This document shows positions 8,510 to 16,834 of a DNA stretch of 64,000 bases, piece after piece. The notes under the pieces were generated by a model. That model searched no databases and was not told the DNA's origin. It saw nothing but the letters and a program-made list of their open reading frames with translations. The stretch comes from Gammaproteobacteria bacterium. Its GTDB lineage: Bacteria > Pseudomonadota > Gammaproteobacteria > Pseudomonadales > Azotimanducaceae. The DNA is taken from positions 248,001 to 312,000 of the forward strand of contig JAJFJZ010000009.1 of the NCBI GenBank assembly GCA_021773565.1, written 5' to 3'. A program made the translations under genes and the position numbers. Every line of letters begins with the position of its first letter. The stretch's first letter is position 1.

Positions 8510-8788
8510 ATGGCAAAACTACGACAGCAGGTTATGGTGCTTTACCTTGCGAGCTCCGCATTGGACACACATGTTGTGGCGTGGGCACATTACGATGGCA
8601 CGGGCCGGGCGCGTCATATGGCGGGAGACTCAGAGGACCCACCCTATCTGACGGGGCTTGCTGCTTTGCAGGATGGCTGGCGTCTGATCCAGGCAAGTCC
8701 TCTGGTAAGCCATGCTACTGGCGCTGAATTCAGGACGGATTATCTCAAGTATGAATTTTTCTTCGAAAAGCTGGTGCAGATAAAATGA
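8510..8788 (+). CDS. Small conserved-looking protein coupled to a PhyH-like dioxygenase
   Basis: This 92-residue frame ends in ATGA shared with the downstream dioxygenase start (8785), a strong sign of translational coupling and of being a real gene. It has no signal peptide or transmembrane helix. Visible features are AWAHYDGTGRARH, LAALQDGWRLIQASPL and a C-terminal TDYLKYEFFFEKLV segment. I do not recognise a named family. The start could be 8510 or the in-frame ATG at 8534; neither has a strong ribosome-binding site. Confidence 0.65.
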   Translation: MAKLRQQVMVLYLASSALDTHVVAWAHYDGTGRARHMAGDSEDPPYLTGLAALQDGWRLIQASPLVSHATGAEFRTDYLKYEFFFEKLVQIK

Positions 8789-9714
8789 GTAAGCCAATTT
8801 TGCTTGGATCAAGGGATATGGCCCATTTTGCCGCACGTGGGTTTCTGCGGATGGACGCGGTTGTGCCAGCAGAAATCAATCAACAATTTTTACAGGACAT
8901 CGGCCACGTCCCCGAAGACGAAATCAGCAGTCCTGGAGAACACTATGCGAAAGTGATGGCCAGCAGTGCCATTCCGATTGTAAGCGCTGGTACGCCGCTA
9001 TCGGATGCCTACCCTACTGGCAATGCGCTAAAAAAAGTTCTGGCTCTTCCGGCTGTTGCAGGTGCCATTCAGAGCCTCGTTGGCGAATCCCCTATATTTG
9101 ATCATCAGTTTTTGCACATCACATTCCCACCATCTTTTTATAAAAACTCCGTTATTGAACAGGTTTCACAGCACACCCACCAGGACTCAACCATCGATCC
9201 AAGGCAAGCGTTCGATGTGCAAATCATGTATTTCCCGCATGACGTCTCCGAGCAGATGGGCGGAACACGTTTTGTTCCTGGTAGCCATTTCAGGATTGTG
9301 AGCGAGGCATCCATTGGTCGCTACCAGAATATTTGCGGTCAGCAACATATGGTTTGCCCGGCCGGTACGCTGTTGTTTATGCACATGGGTATATGGCACG
9401 GGGGAGGGCTCAATCAATCCGATCGGGTGCGATACATGTTCAAGATTCGTCTGCAACCAGGCGAGCGCCAGGTGCGTCTGTGGGACGACTCGGACCTGCC
9501 CAGTGCGCATTTCGAACAACGGGCGATCTTCTGGACCGGGGCGGAGGCAAGAGACCCTATCCATGAGCAACTCACCACACCTGAGCCCTGGTTTGAGTTT
9601 GACACCGGCAGGCTCGAGTACCTCAACCGAATTCGTTTCTGGCGATATTTACTCGGAGATGAGGAGTTTGATGCGGATTACTGGGTGACCAGAGTGGAAA
9701 GAGAATTTGTCTAG
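8785..9714 (+). CDS. Phytanoyl-CoA dioxygenase (PhyH) family protein
   Basis: The 309-residue protein has the Fe(II)/2-oxoglutarate dioxygenase layout: H132-Q-D134 in QHTHQDSTID, a strand ending GGTRFVPGSH, the distal iron ligand H205 in MGIWHGGGLN, and the DRVRYMFKIRL segment that usually carries the 2-oxoglutarate-binding Arg. PhyH-like enzymes hydroxylate varied small molecules; the substrate is unknown. Its start overlaps the preceding small gene by four bases. It converges on the CsgG-family gene, with 22 bp between stops. Confidence 0.88.
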   Translation: MSKPILLGSRDMAHFAARGFLRMDAVVPAEINQQFLQDIGHVPEDEISSPGEHYAKVMASSAIPIVSAGTPLSDAYPTGNALKKVLALPAVAGAIQSLVGESPIFDHQFLHITFPPSFYKNSVIEQVSQHTHQDSTIDPRQAFDVQIMYFPHDVSEQMGGTRFVPGSHFRIVSEASIGRYQNICGQQHMVCPAGTLLFMHMGIWHGGGLNQSDRVRYMFKIRLQPGERQVRLWDDSDLPSAHFEQRAIFWTGAEARDPIHEQLTTPEPWFEFDTGRLEYLNRIRFWRYLLGDEEFDADYWVTRVEREFV

Positions 9715-9736
9715 AACACCCTCTCGAAATAGCCTC

Positions 9737-10888
9737 CTAAAATTTGCCTCGTTTGGGCTCTTTCCACTTGGGCGCATACTCGATACTCGGCTGCTTCGCA
9801 GTGGATACAACTTTATCTCCCCGCTTGACTTTGCCATTTAGGGAAATGGTGTCCGTAATACTGAATTTCTCCTGGGCCTGGTTGACGCGCACGCTGCCGA
9901 CCTCAGTGTCTGAGCTGCCCAGGCTGATACCGGTGTCAGGATCGATCAACTCCTCGCCTTTTGACATTATCGTCAGCACATCACCTGCTGAAACCGAGTC
10001 AGAACCCATATTGACCCAAATTTGCTTGCCTTTGGTCTGGATCACAGAACCTGAAGCCGGGGCCGCGCCGATTTCCTTGACCAGTTCGTACACGCCTTTG
10101 TTGATTCCAGCAATCACGGCCTGGCCAATGGGCGTCTTGGAATACTTGGAATAGAACCCACCCAGAGCGCCGCTGCCGGTAAAAGCAGCGCCTCCAACGG
10201 TCAATCCTGAATCATTAATAGCCGATTGCACCTGTTTGGTGTACATCACTTCAGAGGTTTCTGCATCAATCAAACGGAAATTCAGCCCGACCTGACCCTT
10301 GCTGTTCTTGGCGCCAAATCCACCCAGCAGGGGCAATCTCTTCGTCACCAGGCCACCTAGACCGCTATTGGTACCAGAGGTGTTTGTTTCATAGTCTGTG
10401 ACCACGACCTGAACCAGAAATTGAGCACCCAATACGTTACCCGTCTTGGCTCCAGAAGGTTTAGCGACACGTCCGGACGCCGCCAGGTCCTGTTCTTGCA
10501 GTATCGAGCCCAACTCCTGGCGTTCGATTAGCCGGAAGCGCCCGGTTTGATTCATTACATCAGTTACGATGGCTTCTATGCCGTTCACCGGCACCTGGTC
10601 GGCATTGCTTACATCCCAGGAATAGCTCTGGCCGTCGGGACCACTAAAACTAATCGAGTTGGAAGAGCTGTTGTTGTCGACTTCTAGTACCGCGACGCGT
10701 GATTTTGCCCCGGCATAATTGCCCCATTTAATGTTGAGTAAGTACTTGGCGTCGATCTCGTCTATCCGCTCTGGCAACGCGACTTGTGACTTTTCTCCCA
10801 CAGCAATAGCGAGATACTCAGCATGTGCACACGTAACGCCCAAGCTCATCAAAATTACCGCCAGCACCACGCCGTACTTATGACCCAT
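9737..10888 (-). CDS. CsgG-family exported protein
   Basis: The ATG at 10888 is preferred: GGGGAG lies 8 bp upstream and a signal peptide follows (MGHKYGVVLAVILMSLGVTCAHA). An upstream in-frame start at 10948 would bury that signal. The 383-residue product contains the CsgG-type core (RVAVLEVDN, GIEAIVTDVMNQTGRFRLIERQELGSILQEQDLAASG, GAQFLVQVVVTDYE, GLNFRLIDAETSEVMYTKQVQS). A C-terminal domain of about 110 residues looks like an SH3/flagellar-FlgT-type fold (GDVLTIMSKGEELIDPDTG, GSVRVNQAQEKFSIT). CsgG forms the curli pore, but here the cleavage region (LGVTCAHAE) is a poor lipobox, no other csg gene is present, and the role is more likely a CsgG-like envelope component. It is divergent from a membrane kinase. 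Confidence 0.85.
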   Translation of the reverse strand: MGHKYGVVLAVILMSLGVTCAHAEYLAIAVGEKSQVALPERIDEIDAKYLLNIKWGNYAGAKSRVAVLEVDNNSSSNSISFSGPDGQSYSWDVSNADQVPVNGIEAIVTDVMNQTGRFRLIERQELGSILQEQDLAASGRVAKPSGAKTGNVLGAQFLVQVVVTDYETNTSGTNSGLGGLVTKRLPLLGGFGAKNSKGQVGLNFRLIDAETSEVMYTKQVQSAINDSGLTVGGAAFTGSGALGGFYSKYSKTPIGQAVIAGINKGVYELVKEIGAAPASGSVIQTKGKQIWVNMGSDSVSAGDVLTIMSKGEELIDPDTGISLGSSDTEVGSVRVNQAQEKFSITDTISLNGKVKRGDKVVSTAKQPSIEYAPKWKEPKRGKF

Positions 10889-11045
10889 AGTGATCTCCCC
10901 TTCATTAACCGCGATTAATCGTGCACATTTTAACAGATAGTGGTGCACCGCTCTACAGGCCTGACAGCCAGCGCGGAATGGGGTATCGTATTAACAGGAC
11001 AAAAGCGGTATCAGGCCTTTCTAACCCACTAAGTCGAGAAGATAT
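10889..11045. promoter_or_regulatory. Divergent promoter region, CsgG-family gene / Ser-Thr kinase
   Basis: 157 bp lie between two divergent start codons. An AT-rich stretch with ATTAATCG and TTTTAACA is around 10910-10935. The shared region suggests coordinated expression, but no operator could be assigned. Confidence 0.35.
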
Positions 11046-12869
11046 GTGACCGAAAGAGAAAAGATTGGTAAGTATGAAATCGTCTCGGAGCTTGGCCGGG
11101 GGGGTATGGGTGTCGTATACAAAGCCTGGGAGGAAAGTCTTCAGCGATTTGTGGCGATCAAGATGCTGGGCGATCAACTCACCCATGATGAGGTTGTGGT
11201 ACAGAGATTTCTGCGAGAAGCACGAGCAGTTGCAGATCTGAATCACCCTAATGTCGTACAGGTCTTTGCCGTAGACACACACAAAGGTCGCCCCTATTTC
11301 GCCATGGAATACGTCGAGGGTGAGTCCCTGACTGAGTTAATTCGAACCTCCCACCGTGTCGATCCCCATCGCGCTGTGCAGTTGCTCAAAGAAGCAGCAG
11401 CCGGTCTTGCCGCCTCACACGCCAAGGGCGTGGTGCATCGTGACATCAAGCCCGACAACATCATGTTAACCAAACACGGCGGTGTAAAAGTCGTAGATTT
11501 CGGGGTCGCAAAAATCGACGACCCGGACTCGAAACTTACCGCCACGGGCATGGCCGTGGGGACTCCCAATTACATCTCACCAGAGGTTTGCCTCGGCAAG
11601 GAGGTGGATGCACGCTCGGACCTGTTCTCTCTTGGCATCGTGTTTTTCGAAATGTTGGCGGGAGAGACACCTTTTCATGCCGACAGCCCTATCGCGATGA
11701 TGACCGCTGTGGTTAACGCGGAAATACCGGATATCACCACCCTGAATTCAGAAGTAGATGAGCACATCCGCCTGATTCTGGGGCAGATGCTGGAGAAGAA
11801 CCCGGCCAGACGTTACGCAGGATGCCAGAAGTTGGTTGAGGACCTTGAGTCTTACGCTGCGGGCCAGCCTCCCGCGCATGCCATTGCGGCCGTCAACGAC
11901 GCCACGCTACAAATGCCGCTCCCCGGGAACATAAAGACTGCGGAAACGAAAACAACGCCTACGGTCACCGCTCAACGCAGAGATGGCTCATCCATGAGCA
12001 TGACGCGATGGGCATTAGCGTTGTTGCTCCTGGTAAGCACGGGTGCTGCTGCCTGGTATCTGTATGACGGAAATGGTGGATTTAACGGCCAAGCCCCAGC
12101 GGATTTACTGGCCACCGGTGGACCCCGGGTAGAAAACCAATTGGCGAAGGAGGCTCAGCCAAAAGAAAGCGAATCACAAGCCCGACCGATCGAAACAAAT
12201 CCAGAGGCTGCCGATTCCAGAGCACCTGTAAAAACAACAGAACAGTTAGCGAGAGAGCTGAACACTCAGCCTTCTACCGGGCAAGACTCCGGATTCACAA
12301 ATACACCCGTTGTGAGCATCGACACAAAACCGGCTGAGACTGCCCTGGCTAGTAAGCCAACAGAGCTAGCAATGCTAAATCCAGCGGCGCAACCCGGGCC
12401 CCAGGTTAACGCTCAAAACAGGCTGATTACCGGGCCCCCAAAATTGGTTGTCATTGCAAAAGGTGATCCGGCAGTTTCGACTATGATCGAAAGCGTACTG
12501 GAAAACACTTTGTCAGCCGCGGATTTTACCGTGATGGATGAACAGTTTTTTGAAGGGTTAGGCCGGAACAGGTCCAATCTTAGCCTGGCCGACATAGGAC
12601 GAGCGGTTCATGCCAACGGCGCCGATGTTCTGGTGTTTGCCGATATTCGTCCCGCCGGAGAGCGCAAGCTATCGTTTTACGGCCGCACAGAATATCAAAA
12701 AACTGCAAACATGCGGGTCAGGGCCGTTCTCCTGGCAGAAAAACGCAGTCTGGGAGCACCGTGGGTGAACAGCCTGGAATACGTCCCCCTGAATGCCCAG
12801 GACCAGGCCCGCGATGCAGCCCAACCCATCGCCGACGAACTTGTGGAACGCCTGCAAGCTTTACCATAG
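11046..12869 (+). CDS. Membrane Hanks-type Ser/Thr protein kinase with C-terminal extracytoplasmic domain
   Basis: The start is GTG at 11046 with GAGAAG just upstream; the ATG at 11044 is out of frame and meets TGA at once. The kinase domain (about 8-275) is complete: GRGGMGVVYKA (18-27), catalytic Lys39 in VAIKML, HRDIKPDN (131-138), DFG (151-153), GTPNYISPE in the activation loop. A Pro/Thr/Glu-rich stretch surrounds one transmembrane helix (about 320-340, WALALLLLVSTGAAAWYLY). A C-terminal domain of about 140 residues (KLVVIAKGDPAVSTMIESVL ... NGADVLVFADIRP) would be periplasmic. The pattern 'V-I-A-x-G, extended pair, GADVLVFADI' resembles the alpha/beta fold of LpoB/CsgG-N proteins. A signal-sensing role linked to the divergent CsgG-family gene is inference. 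Confidence 0.9.
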   Translation: MTEREKIGKYEIVSELGRGGMGVVYKAWEESLQRFVAIKMLGDQLTHDEVVVQRFLREARAVADLNHPNVVQVFAVDTHKGRPYFAMEYVEGESLTELIRTSHRVDPHRAVQLLKEAAAGLAASHAKGVVHRDIKPDNIMLTKHGGVKVVDFGVAKIDDPDSKLTATGMAVGTPNYISPEVCLGKEVDARSDLFSLGIVFFEMLAGETPFHADSPIAMMTAVVNAEIPDITTLNSEVDEHIRLILGQMLEKNPARRYAGCQKLVEDLESYAAGQPPAHAIAAVNDATLQMPLPGNIKTAETKTTPTVTAQRRDGSSMSMTRWALALLLLVSTGAAAWYLYDGNGGFNGQAPADLLATGGPRVENQLAKEAQPKESESQARPIETNPEAADSRAPVKTTEQLARELNTQPSTGQDSGFTNTPVVSIDTKPAETALASKPTELAMLNPAAQPGPQVNAQNRLITGPPKLVVIAKGDPAVSTMIESVLENTLSAADFTVMDEQFFEGLGRNRSNLSLADIGRAVHANGADVLVFADIRPAGERKLSFYGRTEYQKTANMRVRAVLLAEKRSLGAPWVNSLEYVPLNAQDQARDAAQPIADELVERLQALP

Positions 12870-12881
12870 GCGAAAAAAGGC

Positions 12882-12907
12882 AAAAAAAGGGGTCAGGTTC
12901 AATTTAG
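12882..12907 (+). repeat. REP unit downstream of the kinase gene
   Basis: AAAAAAAGGGGTCAGGTTCAATTTAG-type sequence, the same core as at 3292. It begins 12 bp after the kinase stop codon and has no transposase beside it. Confidence 0.85.
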
Positions 12908-13034
12908 GCCATCACTACTATCCAACGAGTCTATATTGGGGCGATACGGGTGCCGATAAGGCGTTTTGGAGTGACGCCATCCTCACACAATGGTAAAATG
13001 CCAAATTGGTAAAATTAAGGCGAAGGCCCTACAC

Positions 13035-15212
13035 ATGAGTCAATATCTGGATAAATCCGGGCTGCAGGTCCACACGCTTCTAAGCGACCTGCTCAATAAC
13101 GAAATTCTGCCCGGTCTTGAACTTGATTCTGATCATATCTGGCAAGAATTTCGTAAACTGGTCGATGAACTGACTCCTGTAAATCGCCAACTGCTTGCAA
13201 AGCGTGAGAGCATTCAGGAAAAAATTGATCAATGGCACGCCCAAAACCCCGATGTAGTCCGAACTGACTTTGCACGTTATAAAGCATTCCTGGTCGAGAT
13301 CGATTACCTGGTACCAGAAGGCCCTGAATTTGCTATCAGTACAGAAAATGTTGATGTGGAAATTGCCTCGATAGCGGGCCCGCAGCTTGTTGTACCCGTG
13401 AACAATGCGCGCTTTGCCCTGAATGCGGCCAACGCTCGCTGGGGTAGCCTGTATGATGCTTATTACGGTACCGATGTGATCAGTGAAGACGATGATTGTG
13501 GACGCACCGGGCCATACAACGAGAAGCGCGGGCAGAAGGTAATCGCAAAAGCTGCGGATTTTCTGGATGGTGCGATACCCCTGGCTGGAGGTGCCAGCCA
13601 TTCCACAGTGGTTGAGTATGAAATCACCGCCGATTCACCAGCACGATTAAATGCCCGCTTGTCTGATGATTCAGTCGTCCCCCTGGTAGACGCGGATAAA
13701 TTTGTGGCTTATCAACTGAATGACAAACAAAAGGTATTGCTGTGCAGAAACAATGGTCTGCATATAGAAATCCACATTGACAGAAATAGTAGTGTAGGCA
13801 GCACTAATCCTTCGGGTGTGAGTGACGTGGTGCTGGAATCTGCCGTAAGCACCATTCAGGACTGTGAAGACTCTGTTGCGGCGGTTGATGCGGAAGATAA
13901 AGCGCTGGTTTATCGTAACTGGCTGGGACTTATGCGGGGAGATCTTGAGGATAGCTTCGAAAAAGGCGGCCGAATAATGACGCGACGCCTGAATGCGGAC
14001 AGAGCCTATATCAGTGTAGACGGCAGTGAACTTACTTTGCACGGAAGAAGCTTACTGCTGGTTCGCAATGTTGGTCACCTGATGACCAACAGCGCGATTC
14101 TTGATAGCGAGGGTAACGAGGTACCCGAAGGTTTTATCGACGCACTATTTACCACGCTGTGCGCGATGCATGATTTCAAAGACGACGCCCCATTGCACAA
14201 TAGTCGGACCAAGAGTGTTTACATAGTAAAACCCAAAATGCACGGTCCCGAAGAAGTTGCCTTTGCGGACCGATTATTTGGTGCTGTTGAAAAAATTCTG
14301 GGTCTACCCACTGCTACCATGAAAATTGGCGTCATGGATGAAGAGCGTCGCACTACCGTCAACCTGAAGGAATGCATTCGTGCGGTGAAAGACCGCCTGG
14401 TATTCATCAACACCGGCTTTCTGGATAGAACCGGCGACGAAATTCATACTTCCATGCAGGCAGGTCCTATGCTGCCTAAAGATGATATCAAGCAGCAGGC
14501 CTGGATCAGCGCTTACGAAAACTGGAATGTAGATATCGGCTTGCAGACGGGTTTGCCTGGAAAAGCACAAATCGGTAAAGGCATGTGGGCTAAGCCTGAT
14601 GAAATGCAACAAATGCTGGATACAAAACTGGATCACCTGAATGCAGGTGCAAATTGCGCATGGGTGCCTTCGCCAACTGCGGCTACATTACATGCAACAC
14701 ACTATCATCAGGTGAATGTATTTTCCGTACAACAGGCTTTAAGGCAGCGCGAAAAAGCCAATGTAGATGATATATTGACCCCGCCATTACTGGGTGAGCG
14801 CAAGCTTGGCAGCGCTGAAATTCAGCGTGAACTCGACAACAATGCACAGGGCATTCTTGGTTACGTGGTGCGCTGGGTAGAGCAGGGCGTTGGCTGCTCG
14901 AAGGTACCGGATATTAATAATGTGGGGCTAATGGAAGATCGCGCCACGTTGCGTATTTCCAGCCAGCACATTGCCAACTGGCTGCACCACGACATCTGTT
15001 CTGCAGCACAGATTACTGAAACCCTGCAGCGTATGGCTGCCGTTGTGGACGAACAGAATGCCGGTGACCCGCTGTATCACAATATGGCACCCAACTTTGC
15101 ACAAAGTGTTGCCTTCCAGGCTGCCAGCGACCTGGTATTTAAAGGTGTGGAGCAGCCAAGTGGTTACACCGAACCTCTGCTGCATGCATTTCGAGTGCAG
15201 GCAAAGGTGTAA
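13035..15212 (+). CDS. glcB: Malate synthase G
   Basis: The enzyme condenses glyoxylate with acetyl-CoA to malate and serves glycolate or acetate use. I start at the ATG at 13035 ([16 protein letters not shown]), giving 725 residues, close to the E. coli GlcB length; upstream starts add an atypical extension. Diagnostic segments are [107 protein letters not shown] and the C-terminal [13 protein letters not shown]. No isocitrate lyase is in the window. A second, diverged copy of the last 62 bp lies at 16726-16787, beyond the GGEEF gene. Confidence 0.96.
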   Translation: MSQYLDKSGLQVHTLLSDLLNNEILPGLELDSDHIWQEFRKLVDELTPVNRQLLAKRESIQEKIDQWHAQNPDVVRTDFARYKAFLVEIDYLVPEGPEFAISTENVDVEIASIAGPQLVVPVNNARFALNAANARWGSLYDAYYGTDVISEDDDCGRTGPYNEKRGQKVIAKAADFLDGAIPLAGGASHSTVVEYEITADSPARLNARLSDDSVVPLVDADKFVAYQLNDKQKVLLCRNNGLHIEIHIDRNSSVGSTNPSGVSDVVLESAVSTIQDCEDSVAAVDAEDKALVYRNWLGLMRGDLEDSFEKGGRIMTRRLNADRAYISVDGSELTLHGRSLLLVRNVGHLMTNSAILDSEGNEVPEGFIDALFTTLCAMHDFKDDAPLHNSRTKSVYIVKPKMHGPEEVAFADRLFGAVEKILGLPTATMKIGVMDEERRTTVNLKECIRAVKDRLVFINTGFLDRTGDEIHTSMQAGPMLPKDDIKQQAWISAYENWNVDIGLQTGLPGKAQIGKGMWAKPDEMQQMLDTKLDHLNAGANCAWVPSPTAATLHATHYHQVNVFSVQQALRQREKANVDDILTPPLLGERKLGSAEIQRELDNNAQGILGYVVRWVEQGVGCSKVPDINNVGLMEDRATLRISSQHIANWLHHDICSAAQITETLQRMAAVVDEQNAGDPLYHNMAPNFAQSVAFQAASDLVFKGVEQPSGYTEPLLHAFRVQAKV

Positions 15213-15375
15213 GAAGCAATCAACCGCTGATTAACAGTGGGATCGCCCCGACAATTGAGTCACGGTTGCTGCAGGTAAATGTGCGGTGCCCAACAAGTTT
15301 GATTCGGGGCGATTTCCCAATCCAGTAGATCTGCACGGTTGATGCCGTCCTTCACCTGCTAATATCAGGGCAACC

Positions 15376-15510
15376 CAAGGTCGAGATTATTGACTTTCTT
15401 GTTAGTTATTACAATCAGGTTAGACCCTAACGAGATTACAAGGTGTTAGCGCAGAATGTAGCAACAAAAAACACCTGGAATGAGTACGAATTCGTGCCCA
15501 ACAAAACTTG
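15376..15510 (+). pseudogene. Possible remnant of a transposase C terminus
   Basis: A plus-strand frame reads VEIIDFLVSYYNQVRP, a stop, then RDYKVLAQNVATKNTWNEYE and a second stop. The YYNQVRP sequence resembles the 'YN..RPH' element near the C terminus of integrase-core (IS3/IS481-type) transposases. No upstream catalytic part is visible, so this is weak. Confidence 0.25.
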
Positions 15511-15586
15511 ACCATGAAAGGGTGGATTGAAGATTGGGAATAGTTTGTGCCAATAAGCATCGTTCCAAGTCACATTCCTGTGAGAG

Positions 15587-15616
15587 CTGTGTAGCATTCC
15601 TCACAATGCTACACAG
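15587..15616. terminator. Perfect 12-bp inverted repeat (hairpin)
   Basis: Arms CTGTGTAGCATT (15587-15598) and AATGCTACACAG (15605-15616) are exact complements around a six-base loop. No T-run follows, so it is not a standard intrinsic terminator; it could be a terminator remnant, an operator or a structured leader about 115 bp upstream of the GGEEF gene. Confidence 0.45.
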
Positions 15617-15730
15617 ATTAACCTGAAATGGTTCACATTAAACAAACTTAACGCGACATCAAGCTCAAAAAGTATCTACTCTTGTCAAAGAACACATGTA
15701 TTTGTTTGTGCAAGTTTATGGATTTTCATC

Positions 15731-16696
15731 ATGCGAAAGCAGCGTACAGCTGAAGAATATATCCTACTGTCACTCAGCGGCATTTTGTCGCTTGCCATAC
15801 TGCCTTTTTGGTTTGTGCGTTTCGCGGCGTCTGAATGGACAATGACTGCGCTGGATTCGTTCGCTATAGCGATCATGATGGCGGCGTTTGCACATGTTTA
15901 CGTTACCGGAAAAACGAACCTGGCAGGTATTGTTGTTTCGGTATCAGTGATGATAATTGTTTGGGCCAGCGTATACGTTAAGGGGCAGGGCCAGCTTTTC
16001 TGGGCTTACCCAGCATTAGTAGCCACTTTTTTCCTTGTTACGCTGCGTCTAGCAGCCGTCATTGTTTCAGTGTTTCTTGTTGCAATGATACCTGTAGTGT
16101 TGCTCCATGCTGATTTGGTTCTAGGCGGGGCTTTTTATCTCACCGTTATTGCCAATAGCGCCGCAGTATATGCATTTGTATATCGCATGCAAGAACAGCA
16201 AAAACTATTGTCTACTCTGGCGATTAGAGATCCATTGACAGGTGCAGGTAATCGACGAGCTATGGAAGAAAAGCTTGTTGAACTAGTAGATTTGCAAAAC
16301 CGCAGGGTTTCCGAAGTCTCACTGATTTTTATGGATCTGGACAATTTCAAAGCAATCAATGATAAATTCGGGCATAGCGAAGGTGACGAGGTTTTGGTCC
16401 AGTTGGCCAAAATAGTCGCGGAGAGAATACGCTCCACAGACACATTTTACCGATACGGAGGAGAAGAGTTTGTTGTGCTTGCTGAAAATACGAACGTCAC
16501 GGGCGTATTAAAGCTGGCAGAGGAACTCCGTACCGCTGTTCAGGCTTGTAAAATTCTTCAATTGCACCATGTATCTATCTCATCAGGTTGTGCACAGTAT
16601 CAGGCTGGAGAAACCGGTAGCGAGTGGGTGGGTCGTGCAGACGCGGCAATGTTTCAGGCCAAGGATGAGGGCCGGAACCTGAGTCGTGCCGCATAA
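15731..16696 (+). CDS. Membrane diguanylate cyclase (GGEEF)
   Basis: The 321-residue protein has about six hydrophobic segments in residues 10-152 and a GGDEF domain from about 160 to the end. DPLTGAGNRRA opens the domain, MDLDNFKAINDKFGHSEGD holds the metal-binding Asp, and the signature is GGEEF (243-247), an active-site form. An RxxD inhibitory site, RSTD (234-237), lies exactly five residues before it, so product feedback inhibition is likely. It makes cyclic di-GMP from two GTP. The membrane part is not a recognised sensor domain. It stands alone between duplicated glcB 3' sequences. Confidence 0.9.
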   Translation: MRKQRTAEEYILLSLSGILSLAILPFWFVRFAASEWTMTALDSFAIAIMMAAFAHVYVTGKTNLAGIVVSVSVMIIVWASVYVKGQGQLFWAYPALVATFFLVTLRLAAVIVSVFLVAMIPVVLLHADLVLGGAFYLTVIANSAAVYAFVYRMQEQQKLLSTLAIRDPLTGAGNRRAMEEKLVELVDLQNRRVSEVSLIFMDLDNFKAINDKFGHSEGDEVLVQLAKIVAERIRSTDTFYRYGGEEFVVLAENTNVTGVLKLAEELRTAVQACKILQLHHVSISSGCAQYQAGETGSEWVGRADAAMFQAKDEGRNLSRAA

Positions 16697-16725
16697 CCAA
16701 CTATTTGCTTTGAGAGCAGACGTGC

Positions 16726-16787
16726 AGTAGCCCAGTGGTTACACCGAACCCTTGTTGCATGCGTTTCGAGTGCAGGCAAAGGCCTGA
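16726..16787 (+). pseudogene. Duplicated 3' end of malate synthase G
   Basis: These 62 bp align over their full length with the last 62 bp of glcB (15151-15212). In frame they read [18 protein letters not shown] followed by TGA, against ...VQAKV and TAA in the intact gene. Most differences are third-position changes (CTGCTG/TTGTTG region), so this is a once-coding sequence and not a recent exact duplication. The preceding codon is TAG and there is no start. Confidence 0.75.
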
Positions 16788-16834
16788 GAAAACAGGCTTC
16801 CACAGAAAACGGAGCAGGTGAAACCGGTTATGGC

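Larger units (their letters stand above)
15213..15730. other. 518-bp intergenic region, glcB to GGEEF gene
   Basis: No intact gene is present. It holds a possible transposase remnant (about 15376-15510), a 12-bp-arm hairpin (15587-15616) and an AT-rich stretch before the GGEEF start. Its left and right boundaries coincide with the duplicated glcB tail, suggesting acquisition or rearrangement of this block. Confidence 0.5.

Noticed and set aside
10287-10310. CCTGACCC-like match to the REP core inside the CsgG-family gene
   Set aside because: Only a partial core match within a coding sequence; not an intact REP unit.
13080-13601. 173-residue frame antisense to glcB
   Set aside because: Malate synthase is certain on the plus strand; this frame has no recognisable content.
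16726-16787. Small gene encoding the duplicated glcB tail
   Set aside because: It has no start codon and a TAG immediately before; it is a remnant.
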